Notes: generated from the sequence alone by a model not told the origin. 64,000 nt of DNA from Giesbergeria sp. (GCA_023150295.1 JAKLLE010000011.1:1-64000); one strand, 5' to 3'. Shown: positions 20,161-27,750, counted from the stretch's first letter. A program made the numbers and translations.

Positions 20161-20161
20161 G

Positions 20162-20779
20162 TCAGTGCTCCGTGTTTTTGCTGGCGACCAGCGCGCTGAG
20201 CTGGTGGTAGCGCACAAGCCACTGGTCTCGCCATTCAGTCCAGTGGGTCTGTTCGCGCTTGCGGGTGTCCAGGTCGATCCAGTCAGCGCACGGCACTACG
20301 CTGCCGGGGGTGTCGAGGATGGGCCAGGGCTTGTTGCGGCCTGGGGCGTAGTTGAGGAGGTCGCGCCGCTCGGTGGCCAGGACCATGAGGTCGATGTGGC
20401 GGATGGTGGCGCGGTGGGCTGCAAAGGTGCTGTACAGGCCCAGCCAGCGGCGCAGATGGTTGGCAATGGGGTGCTCGAATTCTTCCCACGCATGGCCCAG
20501 CGCCCACTTCACGGGGCTGGTGACGTCGCCGGTGTAGGCCTCGTGGGCGTCGTGTACCAGGCAGGCCAGGGCGACCAGGGGCGAGAGGTTGAGGTGCTCG
20601 GCAATGTCGGCGCACAGGAGCTGGTGCTCATTGATGCTCATGGGGCGCCGGGCGTGGCCGTTGTAGCGGTTGATCTGCGCGCCCGCGTGGGCTATGTCGT
20701 CGAGGTGGTATTCGGCCTGCAGCAGCATGCAGCGGCTCAGGCCGTGGTCGGTGCCGCTGGCGGTGGTCATCCAGGTCAT
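20162..20779 (-). CDS. HD-superfamily phosphohydrolase
   Basis: LSPLVALACLVHDAHEAYTGDVTSPVKWAL. Confidence 0.85.
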   Translation of the reverse strand: MTWMTTASGTDHGLSRCMLLQAEYHLDDIAHAGAQINRYNGHARRPMSINEHQLLCADIAEHLNLSPLVALACLVHDAHEAYTGDVTSPVKWALGHAWEEFEHPIANHLRRWLGLYSTFAAHRATIRHIDLMVLATERRDLLNYAPGRNKPWPILDTPGSVVPCADWIDLDTRKREQTHWTEWRDQWLVRYHQLSALVASKNTEH

Positions 20780-21081
20780 GCGGCGCTCCCGGAGGGGATG
20801 CCCAGCACGGCGCGGGCGCGGTTGCGCACCTCGGGGGCGGTGCTCCAGCCGTACATTTCGGGGCTTGTGAGGTCAAGCGCCAGGGCCAGGGCGGGCACAT
20901 GCTCGGCGCCGTGCAGCACTTCGTGGCGCTGGTGGCGGCAGTGGGTGATGAGGTCAAGCCCCAGGGCCTGGGCGGGCGAGAGCGGGGCGCCCATGGCGGG
21001 CTGGGGCAGGTCTGTGCACACGCGCACGTTGCCGTGGGCGTCTTGCATCAGGGTGATGGTGACGGTTTTGGCGGGGGTCAT
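20776..21081 (-). CDS. Hypothetical phage protein
   Basis: ORF with 4-bp overlaps to both neighbours. Confidence 0.6.
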   Translation of the reverse strand: MTPAKTVTITLMQDAHGNVRVCTDLPQPAMGAPLSPAQALGLDLITHCRHQRHEVLHGAEHVPALALALDLTSPEMYGWSTAPEVRNRARAVLGIPSGSAA

Positions 21082-21383
21082 TGCTGGTCGCTCCGGGTGA
21101 TGGATGGGATGTGGATGAGGGCCGCTTCGCAGTCGAGGCGGCGGGGCTTGAGGCGGGGGTTGGTCACCTCAAGCTCGGCGTGCTGGCCGCGCAGGTTGCG
21201 CGCCAGGGAGCTGGCGGCGTAGTGGCTGCTGGCGCTGGCGTCGGGGTAGGAGTGCAGGGCGCGCACTTCCTGGCCGCTGGCGTCTTTGAGGTGCAGCACC
21301 AACAGGGGCGCGCCTGCGGTGGTGGTGCGGCATTCGCACGCGGTGACTTGCCCGCGTATGCGTAGCTGGAGGGCGGCTGTCAT
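21078..21383 (-). CDS. Hypothetical phage protein
   Basis: MTAALQLRIRGQVTACECRTTTAGAPLLVLHLKDASGQEV...; coupled ORF. Confidence 0.6.
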   Translation of the reverse strand: MTAALQLRIRGQVTACECRTTTAGAPLLVLHLKDASGQEVRALHSYPDASASSHYAASSLARNLRGQHAELEVTNPRLKPRRLDCEAALIHIPSITRSDQQ

Positions 21384-21619
21384 GGTGCGCGGCGCTGTCG
21401 CAGGTGTTTGCACAGGTCGGCATGGGCCGCTGCCATGGCAAAGCGGTGGCTGCCGCCAAACTGCCACCAGTTGCGCAGGTAGTAGGCGGCGTAGCGCAGG
21501 GCCAGCAATGCCAGGGCGGCGAACAGCAGGGTGTACGTCAGGGCCTGCCCGGCCTTGCGTGCCAACGTGCGGGCGCGGCTGCGGCGGTAGGGGCCGTAGA
21601 GCTGGATGGGGGCGGTCAT
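21380..21619 (-). CDS. Small membrane protein
   Basis: MTAPIQLYGPYRRSRARTLARKAGQALTYTLLFAALALLALRYAAYYL. Confidence 0.55.
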   Translation of the reverse strand: MTAPIQLYGPYRRSRARTLARKAGQALTYTLLFAALALLALRYAAYYLRNWWQFGGSHRFAMAAAHADLCKHLRQRRAP

Positions 21620-21777
21620 GCTGCACCGCCCGTCTGCCACAGGGGCTTGGCTGTGATGGTCTGGGCGCCGTGCAGCAGCATGGCGTCGGCGATGGCCTGG
21701 CAGGGGCCGGTGGCCAGGGCGATGTATTCCAGCCCGGCCACGGTGATGCGGTAGGGGTGCAGGGTGGGGGTGGTCAT
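21616..21777 (-). CDS. Small hypothetical protein
   Basis: MTTPTLHPYRITVAGLEYIALATGPCQAIADAMLLHGAQTITAKPL...; 4-bp overlaps. Confidence 0.55.
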   Translation of the reverse strand: MTTPTLHPYRITVAGLEYIALATGPCQAIADAMLLHGAQTITAKPLWQTGGAA

Positions 21778-22229
21778 GCGGCAATTCCCATTTCTGCAAG
21801 GTGGCGCGCTGCGGCGCGGTCGATGGTTTGATGCACGGCGGCGCGGGCTTCGCGCTCAAGGCGGGGCAGAAAGTCGGCGCGGTGCTGCTCCAAGAGATCC
21901 AGCCCGGCCCGCACGTCTGGATGTATGGCCAGCACGTCCTGCGCAGGATCGAGAAACAGGTTCTTCTCGTAGCAGATGACACCGCACATGCCAAAGATGA
22001 CGCGGTTGGCAAAGCCCGGTGCGGTGTTCAGCAGGCGCGCAAGACTGTTGTATAGGGCCTGCAGGTGGCCTGCGTCGTCGCAGTCGAAATCGTCTTCGAG
22101 GTCATCGAGCGACTGCGGGCCGTAGCCGGTGAGCCATGGGCCACCGAATCGCCCGTCGATGGTGTTCAGGATGCCCAGCAGATCCATGCCGGCATCCAGA
22201 TCGCGGCGGGAGGGTTTGGCCATCTTCAT
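21774..22229 (-). CDS. Hypothetical phage protein
   Basis: 151-aa ORF in leftward operon. Confidence 0.6.
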   Translation of the reverse strand: MKMAKPSRRDLDAGMDLLGILNTIDGRFGGPWLTGYGPQSLDDLEDDFDCDDAGHLQALYNSLARLLNTAPGFANRVIFGMCGVICYEKNLFLDPAQDVLAIHPDVRAGLDLLEQHRADFLPRLEREARAAVHQTIDRAAARHLAEMGIAA

Positions 22230-22465
22230 GCTGCACCGCCTTGCACGGCGCGCCAGCCGTCAAACGTCATGCGGCCTTGCTGGGGGGTGATGGTGACCTG
22301 GGGCGCGGTGTCTGTGGTCTGGCCAGGCAGGGCTGCAAAGTCTTTGGCGCAGCGGTTGGCCTGGCGTTTGGTGGGCCAGCGGAAGGCGGCGCGCTTTCCG
22401 GTGGTTGGAAAAAGCACCTCGACCAGGTAGCTGGTCTTGGTGGCTGCTGGTGTGGTGGTCTGCAT
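22226..22465 (-). CDS. Hypothetical phage protein
   Basis: 79-aa ORF with RBS GGAGGAACG. Confidence 0.6.
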   Translation of the reverse strand: MQTTTPAATKTSYLVEVLFPTTGKRAAFRWPTKRQANRCAKDFAALPGQTTDTAPQVTITPQQGRMTFDGWRAVQGGAA

Positions 22466-22518
22466 CGTTCCTCCAGTGCGCCGGGGTGGCGTCAGAATGG
22501 CTTTGAAAGGAGTGGGCT

Positions 22519-22971
22519 ATGGAAAGAAAAAACGTCACGCTCGACGACCTGGAGCGGCGGCACACGGCAAACCACCTGGAGCCGTATTGGGGCTGGAACC
22601 GGCTGGTGCTGTCGCTGTCGACTGGTGCGCTGACGGTGCTGGTGAGCCTGCAAGGCCACTACGTGCCCAAGCAGCCGACGTGCCCGCAATTGCTGGTGGG
22701 GGCGTGGGCACTGCTGGTGGTGTCGATTGCGGCTGGCCTGTGGGCGCTGCGCTGGAGCTACGTTGGTCCGCTGATTGCTGCGCGCAACCTGCGGCGTCTT
22801 CGCAGGCGGGCGGGTGATGCGGGCGCGGTTGTGATTCTTGAGCGCGGTGGGGGTGGTGCAACCCCGCCAGCCAGCCACCGATGGTCTGTGCGGCTGATGT
22901 CAGCCAGCTTTTTGTGCGCGCTGCTACTGCTGTGCGCGTTTGCTGGGTTGAACGTTCTGGCTTTGCGGTAA
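22519..22971 (+). CDS. Multi-TM membrane protein oriented against the early operon (moron candidate)
   Basis: RBS AAAGGAG; at least two clear hydrophobic segments. Confidence 0.65.
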   Translation: MERKNVTLDDLERRHTANHLEPYWGWNRLVLSLSTGALTVLVSLQGHYVPKQPTCPQLLVGAWALLVVSIAAGLWALRWSYVGPLIAARNLRRLRRRAGDAGAVVILERGGGGATPPASHRWSVRLMSASFLCALLLLCAFAGLNVLALR

Positions 22972-23185
22972 AGCCCAAGCCATCGGGGCCGCACACGTCG
23001 CGGTTGCACCGCTGGCGCATGTGATGGCAGGAAAAGAAAAGCGTGCTGCCGGTGACCGGATCGGCCTCGTGAGGCGCGGCAAGACAGAGGTGCTCGCCAT
23101 AGATTTCTGCATGGTGAGCGCAATCCACGCAAAGCGGTGCGCGGGTTTGCGTGGACTCGCTGGCTGCTGGTGTGGTGGTCTGCAT
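22535..23185 (-). CDS. Cys-containing phage early protein; C-terminal half antisense to 22519-22971
   Basis: CVDCAHHAEIYGEHLCLAAPHEADPVTGSTLFFSCHHMRQRCNRDVCGPDGLGF; RBS GGAGGAACG; first gene after the PL-like promoter. Confidence 0.6.
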   Translation of the reverse strand: MQTTTPAASESTQTRAPLCVDCAHHAEIYGEHLCLAAPHEADPVTGSTLFFSCHHMRQRCNRDVCGPDGLGFTAKPERSTQQTRTAVAARTKSWLTSAAQTIGGWLAGLHHPHRAQESQPRPHHPPACEDAAGCAQQSADQRSSSAAPTGQPQSTPPAVPTPPPAIAGTSAAWARSGLAGSPAPSAHQSTATAPAGSSPNTAPGGLPCAAAPGRRA

Positions 23186-23220
23186 CGTTCCTCCAGGGCG
23201 CCGGGGTGGCGTGTGGAGGA

Positions 23221-23261
23221 ATAATCACACAAGTGATTGATGGTGTCAACACTAAAGTGAT
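23221..23261 (-). promoter_or_regulatory. PL-like leftward promoter with two repressor operators
   Basis: Minus strand: TTGACA-N17-GATTAT; operators ATCACACAAGTGAT (23224-23237) and AACACTAAAGTGAT (23248-23261). Confidence 0.8.
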
Positions 23262-23298
23262 AATTCGGAGTAAGTTTTTTTATGGCATCGAGAAGGCG

Positions 23299-23326
23299 CA
23301 AAAAAACCGCCTCGCGGGCGGTTTGG
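23299..23326 (-). terminator. Rho-independent terminator of the cI-distal genes
   Basis: Minus strand AAACCGCCCGCGAGGCGGTTTTTTT. Confidence 0.8.
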
Positions 23327-23343
23327 TATGGGGTTGTTTGTTG

Positions 23344-23760
23344 TCAGTCGTCAGACCCGTCGTCTGCCTGGCGTCTGTCACGGTATGCCTGGTAGCCCAT
23401 TCCGCCAGCAAAGGCGGCCACCACCTTGATGATGTCCATGACAAGCGCCGTTTGGCCGGCGTGAATGGCATAGCCAGCAAAACCCAGAAGCATCACGACG
23501 ATGATGCTGGAAAACCGCTGAGACCCCTTGAGGCGCCTGGACACTTCTTCGCGCGAATGCTTTCTGTCGCGCTCCTGCGCTTCTATGGACTTGTCGGCGA
23601 TCTTTTGGTTGTGATCCAGCTCACGCAGGGCAATGTCTGCCTGCTTCAATTCAAGCGCAAGCCGCTGCTCCTGAACGGTAAGGTAGCGGTTAAGGGTTTC
23701 TTCGGATGGCGGCTGGGCGGCTACAGCGCGGCCGTTGCTGCCGGGTGGCTTTGCGCTCAT
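23344..23760 (-). CDS. Coiled-coil/membrane protein downstream of the repressor
   Basis: Charged helix then IIVVMLLGFAGYAIHAGQTALVMDIIKVVAAFAGGMGY. Confidence 0.65.
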   Translation of the reverse strand: MSAKPPGSNGRAVAAQPPSEETLNRYLTVQEQRLALELKQADIALRELDHNQKIADKSIEAQERDRKHSREEVSRRLKGSQRFSSIIVVMLLGFAGYAIHAGQTALVMDIIKVVAAFAGGMGYQAYRDRRQADDGSDD

Positions 23761-23960
23761 GCAGGCACAGCGTTTCGCAAAATGGGGGTGGTGTATTCGA
23801 CCTCAAACCGCCCAAATCCGCGCTCGCCAAGGCGTGGCGCCTCGAAGCGAGAGCGCGCAATGGCGTGTGGCCGCTCGTTGACGATGCGGGCAAACTCGGC
23901 AGCAGACACCGTTTCACGCCTGACGGGTGTCATGTCGATGATGTGGGGCGTCTTCTTCAT
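23757..23960 (-). CDS. Small hypothetical protein
   Basis: MKKTPHIIDMTPVRRETVSAAEFARIVNERPHAIARSRFEAPRLGERGFGRFEVEYTTPIL. Confidence 0.55.
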   Translation of the reverse strand: MKKTPHIIDMTPVRRETVSAAEFARIVNERPHAIARSRFEAPRLGERGFGRFEVEYTTPILRNAVPA

Positions 23961-24038
23961 CAGAAAATAGTACCACGTCTGGGCAAGGCGGTGCAGGAGT
24001 GGGCGTTACCTACTCGCCAGCGCAAAGCATGGCGCGCT

Positions 24039-24641
24039 TTACGGCGCGGGGCATGCAGTGCGCGCAGAGCGATAGCGCTCCATGCTCTTGGCGCCCCTTT
24101 CAAAGTGGGCGGCGGCCAGTATCTCGCCCAGCTTGTCGCGGTTTTGCATGAACACCAGGTAGGCCTCCACGGTTTCTTTCATCGCGTCGGCCAGATCGTC
24201 GCGGCCCGTGGCAAGGCAAGGCGGCGCCGCCAGTTGCGCTGCCTCTCGGTGTAGCGCCTGCATGGTGGCCACGGGCTGGGCCAGTGCAATGCGCCCCGTG
24301 CCGCCCGCCACGCGGCTCGCGTCATTGAAGCGCACCACCACATCGTCAAACTGCTTGAGGGCCTGGGCCAGCAGGTCGCTTTTTGCCTGCTCGGCCTTTT
24401 TGGCTTGCTCTTGCAGCGCTTCGCGCTCGCGCTGCGCGGCGGCGGCCCGCTCGGCCTCTTGCCGCTGCACCAGTTCTATGCGCTGCTGCTCGGCCTTGGC
24501 CGCAGCGCGGCTGCGCTCTTTGTAGACCACCAGCCCTGCCACGATCACCGTCACCACGGCAATGATGGCGAGGATGGACGCGCCTCGCTGGCGTTGCATG
24601 GCGGGCATTGGGTAAGCAGGGCTGTGGTGCATGGCAAACAA
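24039..24641 (-). CDS. Single-TM, coiled-coil envelope protein downstream of the repressor
   Basis: ILAIIAVVTVIVAGLVVYKERSRAAAKAEQQRIELVQRQEAERAAAAQRE... Confidence 0.65.
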   Translation of the reverse strand: MFAMHHSPAYPMPAMQRQRGASILAIIAVVTVIVAGLVVYKERSRAAAKAEQQRIELVQRQEAERAAAAQREREALQEQAKKAEQAKSDLLAQALKQFDDVVVRFNDASRVAGGTGRIALAQPVATMQALHREAAQLAAPPCLATGRDDLADAMKETVEAYLVFMQNRDKLGEILAAAHFERGAKSMERYRSARTACPAP

Positions 24642-24692
24642 AAGGTGGTCACAGAATGGCGACAGTCTAGCCGCCGCACACGTTTTGCGGCA

Positions 24693-25361
24693 TCAAATCA
24701 GGCCGCCCAGTGATGCGTCCACCACCACGCCGCACCATTCATCTCCGGGTTGCAGGGGTAGATACTTCATGTCTTTGGGCCAGTCGGGGTTGATGGCTTC
24801 AAGGTATTTTTGCCCGTCGATCAGCACGTAGCGTTTGAAAGTCGCTTCAAGCGTTGAGTTGCGGCGCACCACCACATAGTTGCCCGGCACAGGGTCGAGG
24901 TGTGGGTTAACGTGTAGCACCATGCCTTCGGCAAAGCTCGGTTTGCCGGTCGGGTTTTCCATGGACTTGCCTTCGACCCGCAGCATGTAGCCGCATTTGC
25001 CCAAATTCTTGGTGGATGGCAGCCATTCATCGGCCTGCCCAGGCTGAAAGTGGTCGCACAACTCTGTCCATGCGCCAGCCTGCACTTTCGAGATAAGAGG
25101 GTAGGTGCCCTTGATGTCGGGGCCGGGTGATGTGTTGGTATGGGCGGCGACTGTTTCGTTGCAGCGCAAATAGTCTGGCGTGACGCCAAGCACGCGCGCT
25201 ATGTCCACAACGCTATCTCCATAGCCGCGCGTTTCGCGCTCGATGTTGCCAATTGTCCCCTGGCTTTTTAGGCCAGCAAGCGATGCAAGTGCCCCCTGGG
25301 AGAGTCCTTTGCTCTCCCGGATTCTCTTAAGGCGTTGGCCGATTGTTTCCATGCAAGGCAT
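24693..25361 (-). CDS. cI: LexA/CI-type phage repressor (HTH + S24 peptidase)
   Basis: IGQRLKRIRESKGLSQGALASLAG (HTH); VQAGAW cleavage-site-like; VEGKSMENP and EATFKRY catalytic Ser/Lys motifs. Confidence 0.93.
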   Translation of the reverse strand: MPCMETIGQRLKRIRESKGLSQGALASLAGLKSQGTIGNIERETRGYGDSVVDIARVLGVTPDYLRCNETVAAHTNTSPGPDIKGTYPLISKVQAGAWTELCDHFQPGQADEWLPSTKNLGKCGYMLRVEGKSMENPTGKPSFAEGMVLHVNPHLDPVPGNYVVVRRNSTLEATFKRYVLIDGQKYLEAINPDWPKDMKYLPLQPGDEWCGVVVDASLGGLI

Positions 25362-25364
25362 TTC

Positions 25365-25418
25365 ATCACCTCCGTGAATCACTTTGGTGTTGACTTGTGG
25401 AATCACTTGAGTGATGAT
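25365..25418 (+). promoter_or_regulatory. PR-like promoter with three repressor operators
   Basis: Operators ATCACCTCCGTGAA (25365), ATCACTTTGGTGTT (25378), ATCACTTGAGTGAT (25402); TTGACT (25390)-N17-GATGAT (25413). Confidence 0.8.
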
Positions 25419-25425
25419 CGGACGC

Positions 25426-25728
25426 ATGAATGCACTTCAAACAGCAATCGACATCCTTGGCGGGGTGGGAAAGCTGGCTGTCGCTATTGGCGTTGGTCAG
25501 CCGGTTGTGAGTAACTGGCGAGCGCGTGGCACTGTCCCTGACGCGGCCACATGCGTTGCCATTGAGCGAGCTACAAGCGGCGCCGTCACCCGCCGCGACC
25601 TGCGCCCCGACGACTGGCACCTGATCTGGCCCGAGCTTGCTGATTCCAATCCAAATCAACCCGCAGCGCCCGCCAATCAAGCGCTGGTAGCTATCAATTC
25701 CGAAGTATCTGGAGCCATCCATGCCTAA
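25426..25728 (+). CDS. YdaS/Cro-like regulator
   Basis: MNALQTAIDILGGVGKLAVAIGVGQPVVSNWRARGTVPDAATCVAIERATSGAVTRRDLRPD. Confidence 0.88.
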   Translation: MNALQTAIDILGGVGKLAVAIGVGQPVVSNWRARGTVPDAATCVAIERATSGAVTRRDLRPDDWHLIWPELADSNPNQPAAPANQALVAINSEVSGAIHA

Positions 25729-25960
25729 GCGCGTATCGCAGGCGGCTGTCTTTCGTGCGGGCCGTGGGCCGCTGTTTTCACAGTGTCCTGATGGCGCGCT
25801 GGAAATCGTCCGCGCAAGCGGGTATCGCCTGGTGCTCAGCGCGGCTGAGGTGGCAGCTATCCGTACATTGCCGCCGCCGCCCGATCTCCAATCCAAAACT
25901 GCGTGTGTACTTTCTTTGCATCCGCTTTCTTCCACTTGCGGGAGCGGTAGCAATGCATAG
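25721..25960 (+). CDS. Small phage protein, overlapping the YdaS-like gene end
   Basis: MPKRVSQAAVFRAGRGPLFSQCPDGALEIVRASGYRLVLSAAEVAAIRTL. Confidence 0.5.
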   Translation: MPKRVSQAAVFRAGRGPLFSQCPDGALEIVRASGYRLVLSAAEVAAIRTLPPPPDLQSKTACVLSLHPLSSTCGSGSNA

Positions 25961-26072
25961 CAATGCCAGCGGCCTGTTTGTCTGTCAGCGCGAAGTAGCT
26001 GGCCACCCTGATGTGAATTTCGCCGATCTTGAACGTGGTCGGGTGAATGATGTTTGGCAGGTTCATGGGCAT
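25857..26072 (-). CDS. Small phage protein on the minus strand
   Basis: MPMNLPNIIHPTTFKIGEIHIRVASYFALTDKQAAGIAMHCYRSRKW; RBS GAGAGGGA. Confidence 0.65.
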   Translation of the reverse strand: MPMNLPNIIHPTTFKIGEIHIRVASYFALTDKQAAGIAMHCYRSRKWKKADAKKVHTQFWIGDRAAAAMYG

Positions 26073-26204
26073 CCCTCTCGAAAGGTGGTTGATTGTGAGA
26101 AGTGAATTGTCTTTCGTTTGCGGATGCCCGCCAAATCAGCCCCCAGCGCCCGCCAATCAAGCGCAAGTGGCTATCAATACAGAAGCGGCGGGGGTTGCCT
26201 GATG

Positions 26205-26555
26205 TCAGCCACCCAGGTGCTTCGTCAGCAGGTTCGCCGCCACCTGGCTGAACACGCCAAACACCCATCCCGTGCCAAAACTCAGCAGGCCGAATGCCGC
26301 CTGTCCCAGCCGGTAGCGCAGGGTGCGTTTGCGCTGCTGCTCGGCCAGTTCGTCGGCGTACAGCCGCCCCTTCATGGTGGGCGCAAAGCCCACCAGGGCG
26401 GTGATCTGCCCATACGCCAGGTGCGACTTGCTGACCTGGTAGTGCCCGTGGGCGTATCCGTTGTCGATCAGTTCGCGCGCGGCCCAGTAGTCGGCCTGCG
26501 CGGGCGCGGCGCCATTCAACAACCGGAGGTATGTGCTCTTGAAACCCTTTGACAT
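26205..26555 (-). CDS. Hypothetical phage protein
   Basis: MSKGFKSTYLRLLNGAAPAQADYWAARELIDNGYAHGHYQVSKSHLAYGQ. Confidence 0.6.
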   Translation of the reverse strand: MSKGFKSTYLRLLNGAAPAQADYWAARELIDNGYAHGHYQVSKSHLAYGQITALVGFAPTMKGRLYADELAEQQRKRTLRYRLGQAAFGLLSFGTGWVFGVFSQVAANLLTKHLGG

Positions 26556-26696
26556 CGTGCTTCTCTTGCTGTTCGCGGTGGGGGCCGTGTGCGGCTCTGT
26601 GTGGGCTGCAACTTATCTCATCCCCACGTTTTTTCCAAGCCTTGTGGTGGTGCAGCAAGCGCAAGTCGCTACAAATTCCGAAGCGCAGGGGGCGGC

Positions 26697-27020
26697 CTAA
26701 TGCCCCGCTTCGCCTCTGCCTGCCAGGTACATCTGTACCGCGATGTAGCTGGCGTACTGCATGCGTGCCTGGCCGTCGATGTGCTGGCCCGGCCTGTGCG
26801 CCGCGCACCACGCGGGAAATCGAACTGTATCCAGCGTTACACGGACGGTTCTTGCTCCCTTCCGGCTCAGTTGCTCTTCCGTGCGCTGGGCTGCCCCAAG
26901 CCACTCGGCGTAGGTGCCAAACAGTCCGTCCTTGTCGTGCATGAGGGCGCAGACCCGCTCGTAGCTCTCGGGCTCGTACCACGGCAGGGGCGCAAGTTGA
27001 GCGGGGGTGTTTTGTTTCAT
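26697..27020 (-). CDS. Hypothetical phage protein
   Basis: MKQNTPAQLAPLPWYEPESYERVCALMHDKDGLFGTYAEWLGAAQRTEEQLSRKG; RBS GAGAGGGA. Confidence 0.65.
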   Translation of the reverse strand: MKQNTPAQLAPLPWYEPESYERVCALMHDKDGLFGTYAEWLGAAQRTEEQLSRKGARTVRVTLDTVRFPAWCAAHRPGQHIDGQARMQYASYIAVQMYLAGRGEAGH

Positions 27021-27215
27021 GGGCGTCCCTCTCGAAAGGTGGTTGATTGTGGAAAGTGAATTGTCTTTCGTTTGCGGATGCCCGCCAATTTGGCTCTTGG
27101 CCACCGCCCATCAAGCGCCAGCAGCTATCAAAACCGTAGCGCAGGAGGTGGCCCATGGGTGAGCACAAGCGGGTTTTCCTGGACGTGAGCGCCGTTGATC
27201 GCGCCTGCGCAGACG

Positions 27216-27524
27216 TCAGTTTGCAGGGGGTGTTTGCGTGCCCTGTGTTTGCCGCAGTTGTTGCTGGCGGGCTGTTATCACGTCTGACCATTCCTGCCAG
27301 AACTTTGGCTGCTGAAAGCGCGGGTGCAGCAGTGCCACCTGGTGGTCTACCTCTGCCTCGTAATCCTCCAGCACAGCGGGGAGGGCCTCCAGCGGAACCC
27401 GAGCCAGCAGGGCTCTCACCATCGCCCCGAGCGCCAGCTGGCGGCTCATCGTCTGGCGAAACGTGTTTTGGAGGTCGTTGATGGCTTTGATCGTTTCTTG
27501 CTGGAACTTTTCCGGGTCGTGCAT
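27216..27524 (-). CDS. Hypothetical phage protein
   Basis: MHDPEKFQQETIKAINDLQNTFRQTMSRQLALGAMVRALLARVPLEAL. Confidence 0.65.
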   Translation of the reverse strand: MHDPEKFQQETIKAINDLQNTFRQTMSRQLALGAMVRALLARVPLEALPAVLEDYEAEVDHQVALLHPRFQQPKFWQEWSDVITARQQQLRQTQGTQTPPAN

Positions 27525-27713
27525 GGGCGCCCCCTGTGTTGTGGATGGTGGTGTAGCAGCGCCATTTTGCCGCGCAGGCGGGCGCCCGCCCCGTCACTCG
27601 AGCACCTCCCCACGCAGCGGTTTTGGTGCCGGTATGCGGGCCTTTGGGGTGTGGGGGTTTTGTTCCATGGCTGCAGTGTCTTTTTTTTGCCGCCGTGGCA
27701 GATGGCACGAGAT

Positions 27714-27729
27714 GGCAACACGTGTTGCC
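27714..27729. promoter_or_regulatory. 16-bp perfect palindrome upstream of the CII-like gene
   Basis: GGCAACACGTGTTGCC. Confidence 0.6.
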
Positions 27730-27750
27730 GTCTGTTTTTGAGGGGGCTGT

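Larger units (their letters stand above)
22441..23212. repeat. 52-bp direct repeats (22441-22492 and 23161-23212)
   Basis: TGGCTGCTGGTGTGGTGGTCTGCATCGTTCCTCCAGKGCGCCGGGGTGGCGT, one mismatch, offset exactly 720 bp. Confidence 0.9.
26064..27088. repeat. 71-bp duplicated leader (26064-26134 and 27018-27088) upstream of two minus-strand genes
   Basis: CATGGGCRTCCCTCTCGAAAGGTGGTTGATTGTG..AAGTGAATTGTCTTTCGTTTGCGGATGCCCGCCAA, about 68/71 identical. Confidence 0.88.
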
